Source of the DNA: Prorocentrum cordatum
Taxonomy: Eukaryota > Sar > Dinophyceae > Prorocentrales > Prorocentraceae
Length of the DNA: 64,000 nt
NCBI GenBank assembly: GCA_963575745.1
Contig: CAUYUJ010018726.1
Span: 248,001-312,000, forward strand
Direction: 5' to 3'
Shown here one piece after another: positions 46,451-56,619 of the stretch (position 1 is its first letter; each line of letters begins with the position of its first letter). The notes under the pieces were generated by a model. The model was given only the letters and a program-made list of their open reading frames with translations. It was not told the DNA's origin and made no database searches. A program made the translations under genes and the position numbers.

Positions 46451-47399
46451 TTCGAACGTGGCTAGGGCCTATGGGTTTGGGGCATTCTGGCGAGCTCCCG
46501 ACGCCCCCCTGCAAACGGCGATTGTTTCTTCAGGGGCCAGATTCGCAGGCGACGGGCACTGCCATGGACGAGTGGGCGTTTGCAAAGGAGCTCGACAGAG
46601 GTCTCGCGCATCATGCTCGGCTGTTTCGTCTCCAACCGTCGCTGCGGAGAGTTGGTTTTCTGGACCCCCAGCATGTGACGGCCAGGGCCTTCTCCGATGC
46701 GTGGTCCTGCATCTGGCGCCCCCGTCGCGCAGCTCCACGGCTTGTTCATGGGCCTGATGTTCCGCCCGCTGGTCCTGGCGATGATGTCATGGGCGAGGGC
46801 GGTGGCATCCCACCAGACGATGTCGACGAGGGCGTCGGGTCCGAGGTCGAGGGCGAGGAGTCGGAGCATCGCGACTTCTCGCACGAGGAGCTGGCACGAA
46901 ACTATCAAATGAGCATGTTCGTGAGGAGGGGTGGTATGATACGAGCGATGAGCACTTGGGTGAGGATCGGTACATGGGGGCTCGGCCAGGGCAAGCGGGT
47001 GGGAGGGCCAGGTGTGTGGGGGTGAGATACATGGCATGGAGAGGGGTTGGGATGATGATGGCGCACGGCTGGTTGGTTCTACTGGAGCGAAGGCCCATGG
47101 GCGGCTGGTGGGGGGGGCGTAACATCCAGCTATCGATGATTAGCTGAGCGGCATGGCCATGCATCGTCGCGACCACCGTCGCCCCCTCCAGTGGGCGACG
47201 GTCCTTGCGAGTGGTGCTCCTGGCGCCGACCTAGAACCAGTATCAGCCCTCATTGAGATTGCAGCTAGCGCGCGACGTGCCCCAATTGGTTCACCCATTG
47301 AGGTCCCAGCCCCGCCCGCTCACCACCCCCTCTCGTTCTCTCGCATCTTCTCCCAGATGCGACCCGGGCCGGGGGGCGGTGACCCAGTTGGGGTGCGGC
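46451..47399. other. Region between methyltransferase-like and C-terminal domains
   Basis: Contains short protein-like stretches (GEESEHRDFSHEELARNYQM near 46850) in changing frames; no domain is recognised. Probably a diverged part of the same polyprotein. Confidence 0.4.
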
Positions 47400-48092
47400 G
47401 GGGGTCGGCGCAGTTTCAGACGTCTGGCATCCCGCGCGTCAGAGGACAGCGGCATCGAGGGGAGCGAGCAGAGCAGCGGCTCGGACGAGCCGGGACCTGA
47501 GCCACGGCCTGGAGGAGTTGACCCTGGGCGTGAGCCTGGAGGCGGCCACGGGCCTGGAGGTGGTCTTGGGCCAGTGCTTGGGGGCGGCCACGTGTCAGGA
47601 GGTGGCAGCTCTGGTTCAGGCGGCCCTGCGGTTGGAATCGTTCACCCGCCGCCCCCGCCGCCGCCTGGCCCGTCCCGCGCAGGCGATCGGACATCTGACA
47701 ATCGTATTGTATTCTCGTTGAAGAATGGCGGCGAGATCCGATACTACGCCTCTGCCAAGCCATATTTCGTTGCAGCTTGTAGCAATAAGGGCTGACACGG
47801 GAAGTGCGAGAAAACAGCAATGGCTTATGGCAATCCAGTAGCTGGTCGTGAGTATCAGGGCCGCCCGTTAGGTTTCTTAGTGGGCTGGTTGCTTAACAGC
47901 GATCAGGACGGCCCATTCGGGCACGACGCCCATATGCAGTTCACTCCAGATTGTATGGAACGTTCGGTGGCTAGGGAAGGGACCCGCACAGAATACGGTG
48001 ACGCCTTCGTTGCTATGGAAGGCAAGGGGCGACCGCCCAGGGACGGCGATGATGAGGAGCCGCTTGCGTGGCCGATTCAGCTGCGTGATTAA
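47400..48092 (+). pseudogene. Polyprotein element 1: C-terminal domain
   Basis: A Gly/Pro-rich linker (47420-47680) leads to DNRIVFSLKNGGEIRYYASA and KPYFVAACSNKG with a stop at 47793. The next frame (to 48092) gives HGKCEKTAMAYG, GRPLGFLVGWLLNSDQDGPF and SVAREGTRTEYG and ends at a TAA. The layout (beta-rich line, HG-x-C, GRPLGFL-x-WL) is one I recall from the carboxyl ends of dinoflagellate polyproteins. Function unknown. One frame change near 47790. Confidence 0.5.
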
Positions 48093-48124
48093 AATGTCAA
48101 CTTGGTGGTGTAAGCTACGCGGTG

Positions 48125-48335
48125 CAATCTATGTGGTGCCCCGCGTTGTTTTGCATTGCCCGTTCCCGTTGCATTGCCCGTTCCCGTTGACTTGCATTGC
48201 CCGTTCCCGTGCCCGTTGCATTGCGTTGCCCGCTGCCCGTTCCCATTGCATTGCATTGCATTCCCGTTCCCGTTGTGTGTGGTGTATGCATTGCCCGTTC
48301 CCGTTGCATTGCATTCAGGGCCTCGGACCCAAACG
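48125..48335. repeat. CCCGTTCCCGTTGCATTG repeat
   Basis: About ten imperfect copies of CCCGTTCCCGTTGCATTG, starting just after a copy of the ctacgcggtgcaatctat motif also seen at 40682. Confidence 0.9.
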
Positions 48336-48519
48336 TTCAAGTAGGCATTGCATTCGGGGGCGCGCTGGGAAGGGGTGCCGTTGCCGGCATTGCCAGACAA
48401 GCTTGGTCTGTGTGCATTTCGGCGCGTTCATGCCGCCGTCCATGTATATGTAGACGCCTTTCGGCGCTCACTCCGCTAATGAGCAGATGCGCCCCGCCGC
48501 CTCGTCGTTGGCCGGTTGG

Positions 48520-48640
48520 TTGCGTTGGCTGGCTGGTTCCTCGTGTTAATTAGGGGTGATCCGCTTATTTAGTTGGGGCGGTTGGCTCGTGACTTGGTTG
48601 GCTGGTTGGTTGGCTGGTTGGTTGAGGAATTCTTCATGCA
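48520..48640. repeat. GGTTGGCTGGTTGG repeat
   Basis: Short G/T-rich direct repeats (ggttggctggttggttggct). From 48336 to 48519 nothing is recognised. Confidence 0.8.
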
Positions 48641-49170
48641 TCGCGTTCCCCCACCAGCCCACCCAGAAACGACGCCCATGCGAGTTGAGGTGATCAGGGG
48701 AACGCGGGGGCACAGATGGGGACAGTCGAACTGTGCGAATGAGGGGGGATGAGAAGGAGGAGGCCGGCTGCCTGGCTGGATGGGTGAGGGAGCGGGGAGA
48801 AGGAGGATGAAAATGAGGATGCTGATGATGATGATGAGGAGGAGGAGGAGGAGGAGGGCGAGGAGGAGGAGGAGGATAATGCAGAATAACAGGAGGAGGA
48901 GGGGGAATGATGAGGAGGAGGTCGAGCAAAAGGGCCAGAGGTCTCTTGCGTGCCTCTCGAAGCCTCCTGGGATATCTCTTGGGCGCTTCTTGGAGGCATC
49001 TTGGGGCGCCCTGGGGCTCTATTGGCAGTCCTGGTGGGCCCTTGGGCGCATTCAGTGCATCGGCGGGGGGGGGGGGTCTCAGGGCCGCTGAGGGTTCTTT
49101 TTTTTTTGGGGGTGGGGGGCTCTTGGGGGGGCCTCTTCGGGCCAGAGGGCTGGTGTGATTGTCGGGTTGG
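48641..49170. repeat. Dispersed block related to 42041-42830
   Basis: Shares with the 42.0-kb block the left edge (CCCCACCAGCCCA), then a purine tract (48775-48915), then CTCTTGGGGGCGCCTCTTGG-type repeats (48940-49140) and G/T runs. The 14.7-15.2 kb region has the same order of purine/GAT tract and CTCTTGGGG repeats. Confidence 0.6.
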
Positions 49171-50600
49171 CAGGTTGGTTAAGTGCTCGATGATTCCATA
49201 CTGCGGGCGTGGCCCCGCCATCGCCCATAGCGTGCGCCCATGTGATTACAGCGCAAACGTATCAACACTCAGTGGTTTTTAAGTTTTGTGCATGCATGGC
49301 CACGTTCATCGGGAATGTCGCAACGTTCAAGCGTTGTCTTATAGATATGGTTATCGCCCGTGTTATTTCGCGTATATGCGCATTTAAGTTGCGCAACTCG
49401 TTCTATTAATCAATAAAGTGTCTTGCAGATTCTGCGGCTTGCAATTTGTAGTAATGTATTTCGAACGTGGCAAACGAACCAATAGTCGATCGCGCGCGGC
49501 GCGGCTTCGTTGCAGCGTTGGGGGCGCGGGGGCGCCACCCGCGCAACGTCGTCGCTCGCAGCGCAGCGGGCGCGGGGCGCCGCTCTGAAGATGCGGCGCG
49601 CGCGCCAGCTTATCCGCGATCGCGCAGTGGAGGTCTCCGCCCCGCCACGCCGCGGGCCCGCGCTTCGCCTTTCTGCCCGGGGCGACTTTGGCGCGGCAGC
49701 CGCCTCGACAGGACGTCTCGGGGCTTACTGCGTGGTGCTTGAGTGCCTCGGCATTGGTTACCGCTTCAAACGCAGTCGGTTGCGCTACATTTATTTGCTG
49801 GATGGGCCAACGCGTCCGCGATATCAATTTTCCAACGCGCCGCGAACAATTTTCCCCCCTCGAATGTATTACCCGATGATCGCCCTCCGCGCGGGTTGCC
49901 CATTCTTGACTGGAGCGGTCGCGGCATGTCATAATCGCCGCGCGCGCCATCGGGACCCGCGGCGCCCACGTCTTTGAATGAGCGCGCGTTGCCGCCGCGA
50001 GCCCAGATCTTAGCGTGCCCAGCGGGCCGCTCGCCCGCCGCGCGATGCGTTCCGCGGCGTCAACAGCGGCTTCCTTCGCGCGGCGCGTGAGGGCTTGTTC
50101 GTTCGTTTGTTTCGCGCGGTTCTCGCCCGCGCAATGTATTTGTTTGTTCGACACTCATGTGCCAGCGCCTCGCGCAGCTGCGGCTGTCGCCGCCGCAACG
50201 TCCGCGGTCGCGCGAAACGCGCTGATATTGCAGTTGTCTGTGCTGCCTGGAAGGTTGCCGCCGCGCGGCTGCGAGCGCGCAGCCGTGATGCTGTGGTTTG
50301 CGGGCTGTGCGTCTGACGTGAGCACCGTCAATGCCGTTGTGAGCGGGCAGACACAGGGCGGCGCGCCCGTGCCATTGCCCCGTATCCAGGCGCAAGGTAT
50401 ATTGCCGCGGGCACCCCCTTTGGCATGGCAAACACGTGGGCCGTGCGGTGGGAACGATGTTGTCGCAGCATTGCGCGACGCTCGTTAGTCACGTTGTCCC
50501 TCGTCCATACCCTTATATGTGCCGTGTAGGGGGGCATGGCCGTTGCCATCGGACATATGGGCCCAATATCACAGGGAGCCTTTTGCATAAACAGTTTAGG
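49171..50600. other. Unassigned region
   Basis: Frames up to 256 codons (minus, 49384-50154) exist, but their composition (Arg/Ala-rich) and lack of motifs do not support a gene. No repeats are obvious. Confidence 0.45.
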
Positions 50601-50610
50601 GCCCTTGTGG

Positions 50611-50630
50611 GGGCACCTTATAAGGTGCCC
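50611..50630. repeat. Perfect 20-bp palindrome
   Basis: GGGCACCTTATAAGGTGCCC is fully self-complementary. It could extrude as a cruciform or be a dimeric protein-binding site; no partner gene is identifiable. Confidence 0.85.
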
Positions 50631-50778
50631 ATTCTGCGTCCGAGGGCGATGGACATCAAGGGTTGAATTGTCTTTGGGTATACGTGCTCTGTTAATACTC
50701 TTCGGGTATGTATTGAATACATGTTGATTAACCCGACAAGCGCACAGAGCTCCAGCGCACAATTGACGGGCCCCCGTT

Positions 50779-50935
50779 GCGCTGAGGGAATAGTCGAGCC
50801 GACTATTCCCAAACGGCCGTCTGATTTCCCGATGGTTCGAAGTACTCGTTGCGACTGTTGCCAGGCGTCCGCGGCGCCGAGGGAATAGTCGAGTCGACTA
50901 TTCCCAAACGGCCGTTTGATTTCTCGACTTTTCAA
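50779..50935. repeat. 95-bp direct repeat carrying 25-bp palindromes
   Basis: GGGAATAGTCGA-G-TCGACTATTCCC (50881-50905) is a perfect 12-bp inverted repeat with one central base. The upstream copy (50786-50810) differs by one base. Both are followed by CAAACGGCCGT-TGATTTC, so the whole block is duplicated. Confidence 0.85.
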
Positions 50936-51135
50936 AAATACTGTTTGAATACTCTTTTGATGCTCGTTTAATACTCTTTGAATACTCTTTGGATACTCCC
51001 GACGAATCGTCGGCGATCCGCAGATAATCTTTTGATACTCCCTTCTGATTCTCGAGGATCGGCCGATACTCTTTTGATACTCGTGGGAAACTGCGGGGGA
51101 TCCATCGATACTCTTTCGATACTCCTGGCGCCGAG
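50936..51135. repeat. TTTGATACTC short repeats
   Basis: About a dozen copies of ATACTCTTTTGATACTC-like units, some separated by 15-30 bases of GC-rich sequence. Related ATACTC units begin near 50690. Confidence 0.8.
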
Positions 51136-51355
51136 CTGCCGATCGAGCAATGCTCGTCCTGGGATCGCGTCGGTCAGTCGAGGGTCCAGTGATGCGCTAG
51201 TTAAGCTCGCTCGTCACGCCCTGGCGAGCCCCCTGAGCTGGCCGCCACATCTGAACATGGGCTGGAATACCTTTGGATTCCCTCGCGGGGAGCTGCCCCC
51301 CCCCTCCCTCGCCTTCCTGAACGCGTTCAACCCACCCCGGGGTTTTTTGGTGTAA

Positions 51356-52165
51356 ATTTTCGCCATCTACCCCGCCGCCCCCCCCCCCCCTCCTCTCCCA
51401 TCCGCTCGCCCGCCTGCCGCCGCGACCCCTTCGTCTGGGCCAAGGCCAAGGCTGGTACTGTCGCTGCGCCAGTGGATTTCCAGGGGGTGGATGCCGCGGG
51501 AGAACCTCAACGACGAGTTTGAGCTTTTGTGTTTTCAGGAATGGTGTCCGCGGGGGTTCCTCACGCCGCAGTCCATGGGAGGGCGGTGTGGAGCGCGGGT
51601 ATGACGGGGTGGGGGAGCTTAGCTGACGGGGCTCCGTCCGGGCCCACGCTGGAGGGCCAGTGCCTTCCCTCTCGAGGAGCTGCGACCCCCCCCTTCGCGG
51701 TCGTGTGATTTCTCCAGAAATCCGTGGCCAGATGTGCTATTAAATGTTTGCAGTCTACCCCCCCCCCCCCCCCCTCCTCCCGCCCCCACCCCCCGCTCCC
51801 TTTCCCCCCCCGCCACCCCCCTCTCCTCCCCCCCCCCCCCGCCCCCTTCCCCTTCCCCCCCCCCTTCCCGCTCCTCTTTCCCCCCCCGCCCCTTCCCCCT
51901 CCTCACCCTTCCCCCCCCCCCCCCTTCCCCCCTCATCGGCCATCTTGCCCGCCGCTCCGACCCTCTCGTCGGGGCCTAGGCCGAAATGGTCGCGGCGTCC
52001 ATGGATCTCCCGTGGCTGGATGGATGCCGCGGGAGAACCTGAATGTCGAGTTTGCGCGCGTGGGTTTTCGAGTGGGGCGCCCGCGGGGGATGCGTCGCGC
52101 CGCAGTCCACGGGAGGGCTGTGAGGGGTGCGTTTTTGATGGGGGAGCCTTCCTGCAGACGGGGCG
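51356..52165. repeat. Diverged duplication of about 250 bp flanking a poly-C tract
   Basis: Blocks near 51370-51610 and 51935-52160 share GGATGCCGCGGGAGAACCT, GAGTTTG, CCGCAGTCCA-GGGAGGGC and a GGGGGAG end, about 540 bp apart. Between them is a C-rich tract with CCCCT and CCCCA (51757-51945). Confidence 0.75.
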
Positions 52166-52501
52166 GGCAGCGCGCGCTGCCCCCCCCCCCCCTTTCCCCC
52201 GAAAGCGCGCGCGCGAGGAATATTGCGGAGACGGCCCCCCGCAGGAGCCGCGCGGGCAGAGTTTGATGAGCGGGTTTCTCAGTTCCACGCAGGGATTCCC
52301 ACGAGCGCTTTCTTACCGCAAATTGTATAGTCTGATTGGTTTGTAGACTGCAGGTTAAGTGGGAGAGGGTGTGGGCTCAGGTCGCCATTTTGGGTCCGTA
52401 GCGTTCGGCTCAGGCCGACGCGCGGGTGTTCCGGGGGGCCGCGGTGCGGCCATAACCGCAGCCGTGCTAGTCCGCGGACTAGGGGGCGCTGCTGTGGTGC
52501 C
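52166..52501. other. Spacer upstream of polyprotein element 2
   Basis: About 330 bases with a C-run near 52180-52195. No gene. It could be the 5-prime leader of the element that starts at 52502. Confidence 0.4.
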
Positions 52502-53464
52502 ATGGCTGTGGGCTTCCTTGGGGCGCACCTGATGATCCTGGTTATGGGTGGTGCGTTCTCGGTCCAAGGGGCACTGAGCTGGCTGCCGTTCAGGCGCGCG
52601 GGGGGCGAGGTCCCAGCGCCGACGCCGCCAGCCCTGCCCGGACCGAAAGCCCTACCGACAGGCGGTGGGGGGCAAGGTAAAGGGCGGGGTCCGCCCGCCA
52701 AGCCCGCGCCTGAAGGAGGGAAGGGGCGAGGGCCGCAGGCCAAGCCCCCGGGGGTGCCAGGCGCTCCCTCGCCGCCGCGGGCGAGGTCGACGACAACGAC
52801 CACCCTTGCGGGCATCGGGCGCGTAGGCAAGGGCGAGCCCCCGGGCAGCCCTGCTACGCCGGCACGTGAGGAGAGCGACGGGCCCATGGGCGCGCCTGGG
52901 CAGCCATCCGCTCCGGAGAACCGGACGGGCGATGGCGAGCTTGACCAGCCGCGCGGGCCGGATGGATACTGGGGGTGGAGCGGTTGGGTCCCGCACCTGC
53001 CCCACTGGTGGGCCGGCTGGAGCACGCCCCCGCCACCGCCTCCGCCACCCACCCCGCCCCCTGAGACGGGGTCAGGTCCAGGCTGGGGCTTCGCCGCCTG
53101 GGTCTTCGAGTTCGTGGGCTACGGTGCGTGGGTGAGCTCTCCCGACCACGCGGGCACGATCCGCACGAGCGGTGGCTGGGTTGGATCCGCCATCGATCGG
53201 CTGGGCGTTAAGATGCTCGGGTACTGGTGGGAGACCGCGGTCCTCTGCTTCGCGTTGGGCATCTTCACGTTCGTGTTGGGTGCCCTGGCCTTCATCGTCA
53301 ACACTGCAGCTCAGCCTATGCTGTGGGTTGCCGGGGGGCTCCGCTGGGCGTGGTACCGGATTACCTGGTGCTGCCAGCGGCGCGGGGGCGACGGGCCCGG
53401 CGCCCACCTCCCCCCACCCCCCCCCGGGCGCCTCTGCTGGTGCGTTGGCGCGGGCCGGGGTTAG
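52502..53464 (+). CDS. Polyprotein element 2: N-terminal membrane region
   Basis: 320 codons from an ATG to TAG. A hydrophobic start (VGFLGAHLMILVMGGAFSV, residues about 3-22) looks like a signal or membrane anchor. Residues 25-180 are Gly/Pro/Lys-rich and disordered-looking. Residues about 195-225 are aromatic (WGFAAWVFEFVGYGAWV), and residues about 245-275 form a second span (ETAVLCFALGIFTFVLGALA). It ends CCQRRGGDG. Same plan as the 43.0-kb part of element 1, where a hydrophobic start precedes a linker. The frame ends at a C-run (53400-53430), and the next domain continues in another frame, so the C-run may hide a length error. Family membership is inferred. Confidence 0.55.
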   Translation: MAVGFLGAHLMILVMGGAFSVQGALSWLPFRRAGGEVPAPTPPALPGPKALPTGGGGQGKGRGPPAKPAPEGGKGRGPQAKPPGVPGAPSPPRARSTTTTTLAGIGRVGKGEPPGSPATPAREESDGPMGAPGQPSAPENRTGDGELDQPRGPDGYWGWSGWVPHLPHWWAGWSTPPPPPPPPTPPPETGSGPGWGFAAWVFEFVGYGAWVSSPDHAGTIRTSGGWVGSAIDRLGVKMLGYWWETAVLCFALGIFTFVLGALAFIVNTAAQPMLWVAGGLRWAWYRITWCCQRRGGDGPGAHLPPPPPGRLCWCVGAGRG

Positions 53465-53955
53465 GCGGCGTGGTGAAACGGAGTTCTACACAAAGGGGGT
53501 GCGCGGCCGGGGGACTAATCGGGCGTGCAACCACGTGCTCCTGCGTAAGCACGGGCAGGTGGCCCGTGTCAGCTGCAATTTCGCGGACCGGTATCGGCTG
53601 GACCGCCACGGACTCAACATTAAGATCGGGCAGGTCCTGGGGTGCACCAGTCGCAAGTGGCGGCTGAACTTCGAGGAGACCGGCAACGTGCATCTATGCC
53701 GTGCCGTCGAGTGCGCCTCATGCCCGGTGGCGCATCCCATGCATGTCGACCAGTACGCGGCCATCGACCACACGCAGATCGTGGACTTAGCCGAGCACGG
53801 AAAGGCTGCAGCCTGCCGGGCAGTCGGCGTGGGACTCCGGAAGGTATTCGGGGTCCTCAAATGGCTGCTCTGCCTGCCCATGGTCGGTGTTCGGATGGCT
53901 GTGCCGGGCTCGGCCGGAGCCCCGCTACATCACCGACGCCACGGGTTACCGCCGC
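53465..53955 (+). CDS. Polyprotein element 2: Cys/His-rich segment
   Basis: Third frame, open through RGRGTNRACNHVLLRKHGQ, FADRYRLDRHGLNIKIGQ, VLGCTSRKWRLNFEETGN and VHLCRAVECASCPVAHPMHV. C-x4-C-x2-C-x3-H is a candidate metal site. VFGVLKWLLCLPM is hydrophobic. No own start codon is convincing; it is best read as a continuation of the upstream polyprotein. The frame changes again near 53900. Confidence 0.5.
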
Positions 53956-55308
53956 CTGGATATCGATTCGGAGAGCGAGGTGGAGGCTGAGGAGCGCCCC
54001 TGCCAAGCCGCACAAGTTGGGGTGCAGCTAGAAGGCGGAGCACGCCCCCTCCAGCCGGAGGGGTGCGGTGACCGAGGGATGCAGGAGGCGACTGTCCTGC
54101 TTCAGGAAGATGCAGAGGTGTCGGATGTCCCTCGGCCGGGGCATTGCCTCAATGCCCAGGTGCACCTCTGTGCCCACCATGCTCAGAAGTATCGGTCCAC
54201 CCTTATCGGCCGCAAGTGCAGCCTTCCCACGTGCCTCCGCATGGCGAAGGGTAGCTGTGGGGGGGCTCCGATGTGCGGGGAGCACCTTCGACGGGACGAG
54301 GGCCACACCGTGCGCGTCGAGGCGACGGTCCAGCCGGGGATCCTCGGGGGCCTACGCCGTCGCATGAGAGCGCGGGTGCCAAGCCCCGCCAAGGCGCGCG
54401 ACTGGACCGCGCACGCCGCCGAGGGGGTAGGCGTAGCGCCAGGGGCGGCCTACCCCCCGCTCGGTGCGCCACCACCCCCCGCGGTGGCCCCATCCGTCGA
54501 TCTTGATCCTACCGGGGTGCAGGCTCTGGCCTCTGGACCGCAGCCGCGTCGATCACGATCCGCGGAAGCGAGGGCCAGCGAACGCTCGCGGTCCGCCGAC
54601 CGTGGAGCCCCGGGCGATCGGGTCGCCCATCACGGGTGGCTTCAGGAGCCCATCCTCGTGAAGGTCTGCCCGATACTCCCAGACGACCCCCGAGGAGCCG
54701 AGGATGCATATGGCGCGCCCCCGGCGAGTCCTTGGTACATTCCACTGGGTGAATGCGAGGGGCTCGACGTACGAGGCACGGGCGGGGACGCCCAGCTTGT
54801 CATCGGGACCAGCCTCGAGGGCGTCAGGGTGGAGGTCCCAGCCAGCGAGGTTGTGCGGCATCCGCCCCCGCTGGAGGACGGGCGCTACCCGATAGATTGG
54901 ATCAATCGTCTGCTGTATGAGGTCCCCCAAGGCGCGCGGGAGGTGGGGTTGCGTGTCATCGCCCACCACATCCCGCAGGATCTGCTGGCGATGTTACGCC
55001 AGGAGCAGTGGGGCGGTGTGGGCGTGGAAAGCGCGAGCGGCTGGAGGCGGCGCTACCTGACGAGCATGGAGCGCCAGCAGCTACAGCACGACCCGGCACG
55101 CACGCTTGGCCGCCACCGGCGGGGCGGCGCGCAGGGAGCGCAGCCTGCGCCCGGCATGGAGGGCCTGCCCCGCCCGGCCCCAGTGGCAGCCCCACCGCAC
55201 CCGGCAGCGGCCGCCGCCATCCCCTCGAGATATTTATGGATACCCTACGAGCGGAGGATCTCAAGGGACGAGGGGGCCAAGCAGCGGCCCTCAGCGCGCT
55301 GGGTATGA
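53900..55308 (+). CDS. Polyprotein element 2: zinc-like and linker region
   Basis: First frame, open for more than 460 codons. PRYITDATGYRRLDIDSESE opens it. The cluster HLCAHHAQKYRSTLIGRKCS, then C-x8-C-x5-C-x2-H (LPTCLRMAKGSCGGAPMCGEH), resembles a zinc-binding fold. An Arg/Ser-rich linker follows, then WLQEPILVKVCPILPDDPRG, DGRYPIDWINRLLYEVPQGA and EVGLRVIAHHIPQDLLAMLR, which look like a folded domain I cannot name. The real frame switches near 55215, before the stop at 55308. Confidence 0.5.
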
Positions 55309-56030
55309 CCGCTGACCTACTCGGGATTCCACTTGATCAGGCGGACCGGCAGCTGCGGAGAAGGGTCGCTCAAGTGGCGGCGGCGAGCCCCCTGGGGCCC
55401 GATCTGGAGCGCGCCCTCGCGGATCTGGAGGACGCGCAACTGGAGGCGCGCGCGCGGGAGCGTGCCGCGGCCAGCGACAAGGTTCCCCTGCAGGGCAGCC
55501 TCTCACGCGAGGGATCGCGGAACCGCTCGGCGCGGGGACGGGATCCCAGCCCGAGGCAGGCGCCCCGGCGTGAACTCTTCGGGGCCGTGCCCGCCGTCCG
55601 ACCCACGGACCCGCGTCGCGGCCTACTGGGCGATCGCGACTTACTGGCGCGCGAGGGACGCGGGGGCCCCGCTCGTGGGACCAACCCGCTCCTCGACGGA
55701 CCCTCGGTCCTTGGGCAACTCACCGGCCAGTCGCCCCACGGGGGCGGGATGGGTGGAGAGCGTGCCGGTGGTCCGGACGACGCCGGGGCACCTGGGGCCC
55801 TGGGCGGCCTTACGGCCGAGGCCGAAGCCCAGATCATCGAGCGGTTGGATCGCCAGAACCGCCTCACCGAACGCCACGTCCTTGCCGCCGAGCGGCAGGC
55901 GCGGGCCACCGAGGGCGACAAGAAGGCCCGGGGCACCCGGGCGGGGATCGGTCGGGACGAGGAACTGGACCTCTACATAGCCAGAGGATGCAACACCTTC
56001 GTGGTCGAGGCTTGTGAGGGGATCACTGGA
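55215..56030 (+). CDS. Polyprotein element 2: first Gag-like part
   Basis: Third frame. LSALGMTADLLGIPLDQADR and a charged helix DLERALADLEDAQLEARARE are followed by a disordered Arg/Gly-rich stretch, then LTAEAEAQIIERLDRQNRLT and DEELDLYIARGCNTFVVEAC. Switches to the first frame at about 56025 (GITGK shared). Helical and charged, consistent with an assembly or Gag role; function inferred from position before the CCCH motif. Confidence 0.5.
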
Positions 56031-56619
56031 AAAGGACCTGTTCGACTCTCTCAAGCGCATGTGTGCGCACTCCAAGAGCGCGCTCAAGACGATCGGGTTT
56101 CCCTGCCTGGTTACCAACCGCGTGGCGCACGGCTACGCGGCGCTCGCCTTTGGGACGGGCCCACACGACCTGGGAGTGGATGACTGCATCCCGGCGCGCG
56201 ACGAGGACTTCGACGGCTACAGGCTCCCTGTGGACGACAAATTGGAGCCCCACCAGCGACCCGCCACACACATGGCGACCTGGTTTAAGAGGGCCCGATG
56301 CGAGATCCAGATGTTCGAGTCCATCGTGGGAGTAGCGCACGGGGCTGAGCGTCGGCGGTCGCTGGGTTTCTTGGAGGCGGCCTTCGAGAGGGATCCCTCG
56401 GAGTTCCCAGACCACTGGGTCAAGGATCTGTGGGGGGAACTCCGGAGTACCTGGGTCGAAGAGCTACGGGAGCTTAGACGTCGGATCTGCTGGGAGCTCG
56501 ACACCGAGAACCCAAGGAAGGAGGACATCAAGTACATCCTGCTCATGCCGGGGAATGGCTACGACCTGCCCCGAACGTTCGACCTCGGGGATCCGAATGC
56601 CTACTACCAGCGCAGGTAG
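56014..56619 (+). CDS. Polyprotein element 2: Gag-like core
   Basis: First frame, 201 codons. LFDSLKRMCAHSKSALKTIG, FPCLVTNRVAHGYAALAFGT, LEPHQRPATHMATWFKRARC, HWVKDLWGELRSTWVEELRE and LRRRICWELDTENPRKEDIK. Alternating amphipathic helices with conserved-looking Trp residues. I recall this as the most recognisable Gag-like part of dinoflagellate polyproteins. It ends at a TAG (56617-56619) while homologous sequence goes on in the third frame, another single-base shift. Confidence 0.55.
   Translation: MRGSLEKDLFDSLKRMCAHSKSALKTIGFPCLVTNRVAHGYAALAFGTGPHDLGVDDCIPARDEDFDGYRLPVDDKLEPHQRPATHMATWFKRARCEIQMFESIVGVAHGAERRRSLGFLEAAFERDPSEFPDHWVKDLWGELRSTWVEELRELRRRICWELDTENPRKEDIKYILLMPGNGYDLPRTFDLGDPNAYYQRR

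Noticed and set aside
49384-50154. 256-codon minus-strand frame
   Set aside because: Arg/Ala-rich composition, overlapping open frames on the other strand, no motif; expected by chance in GC-rich DNA.
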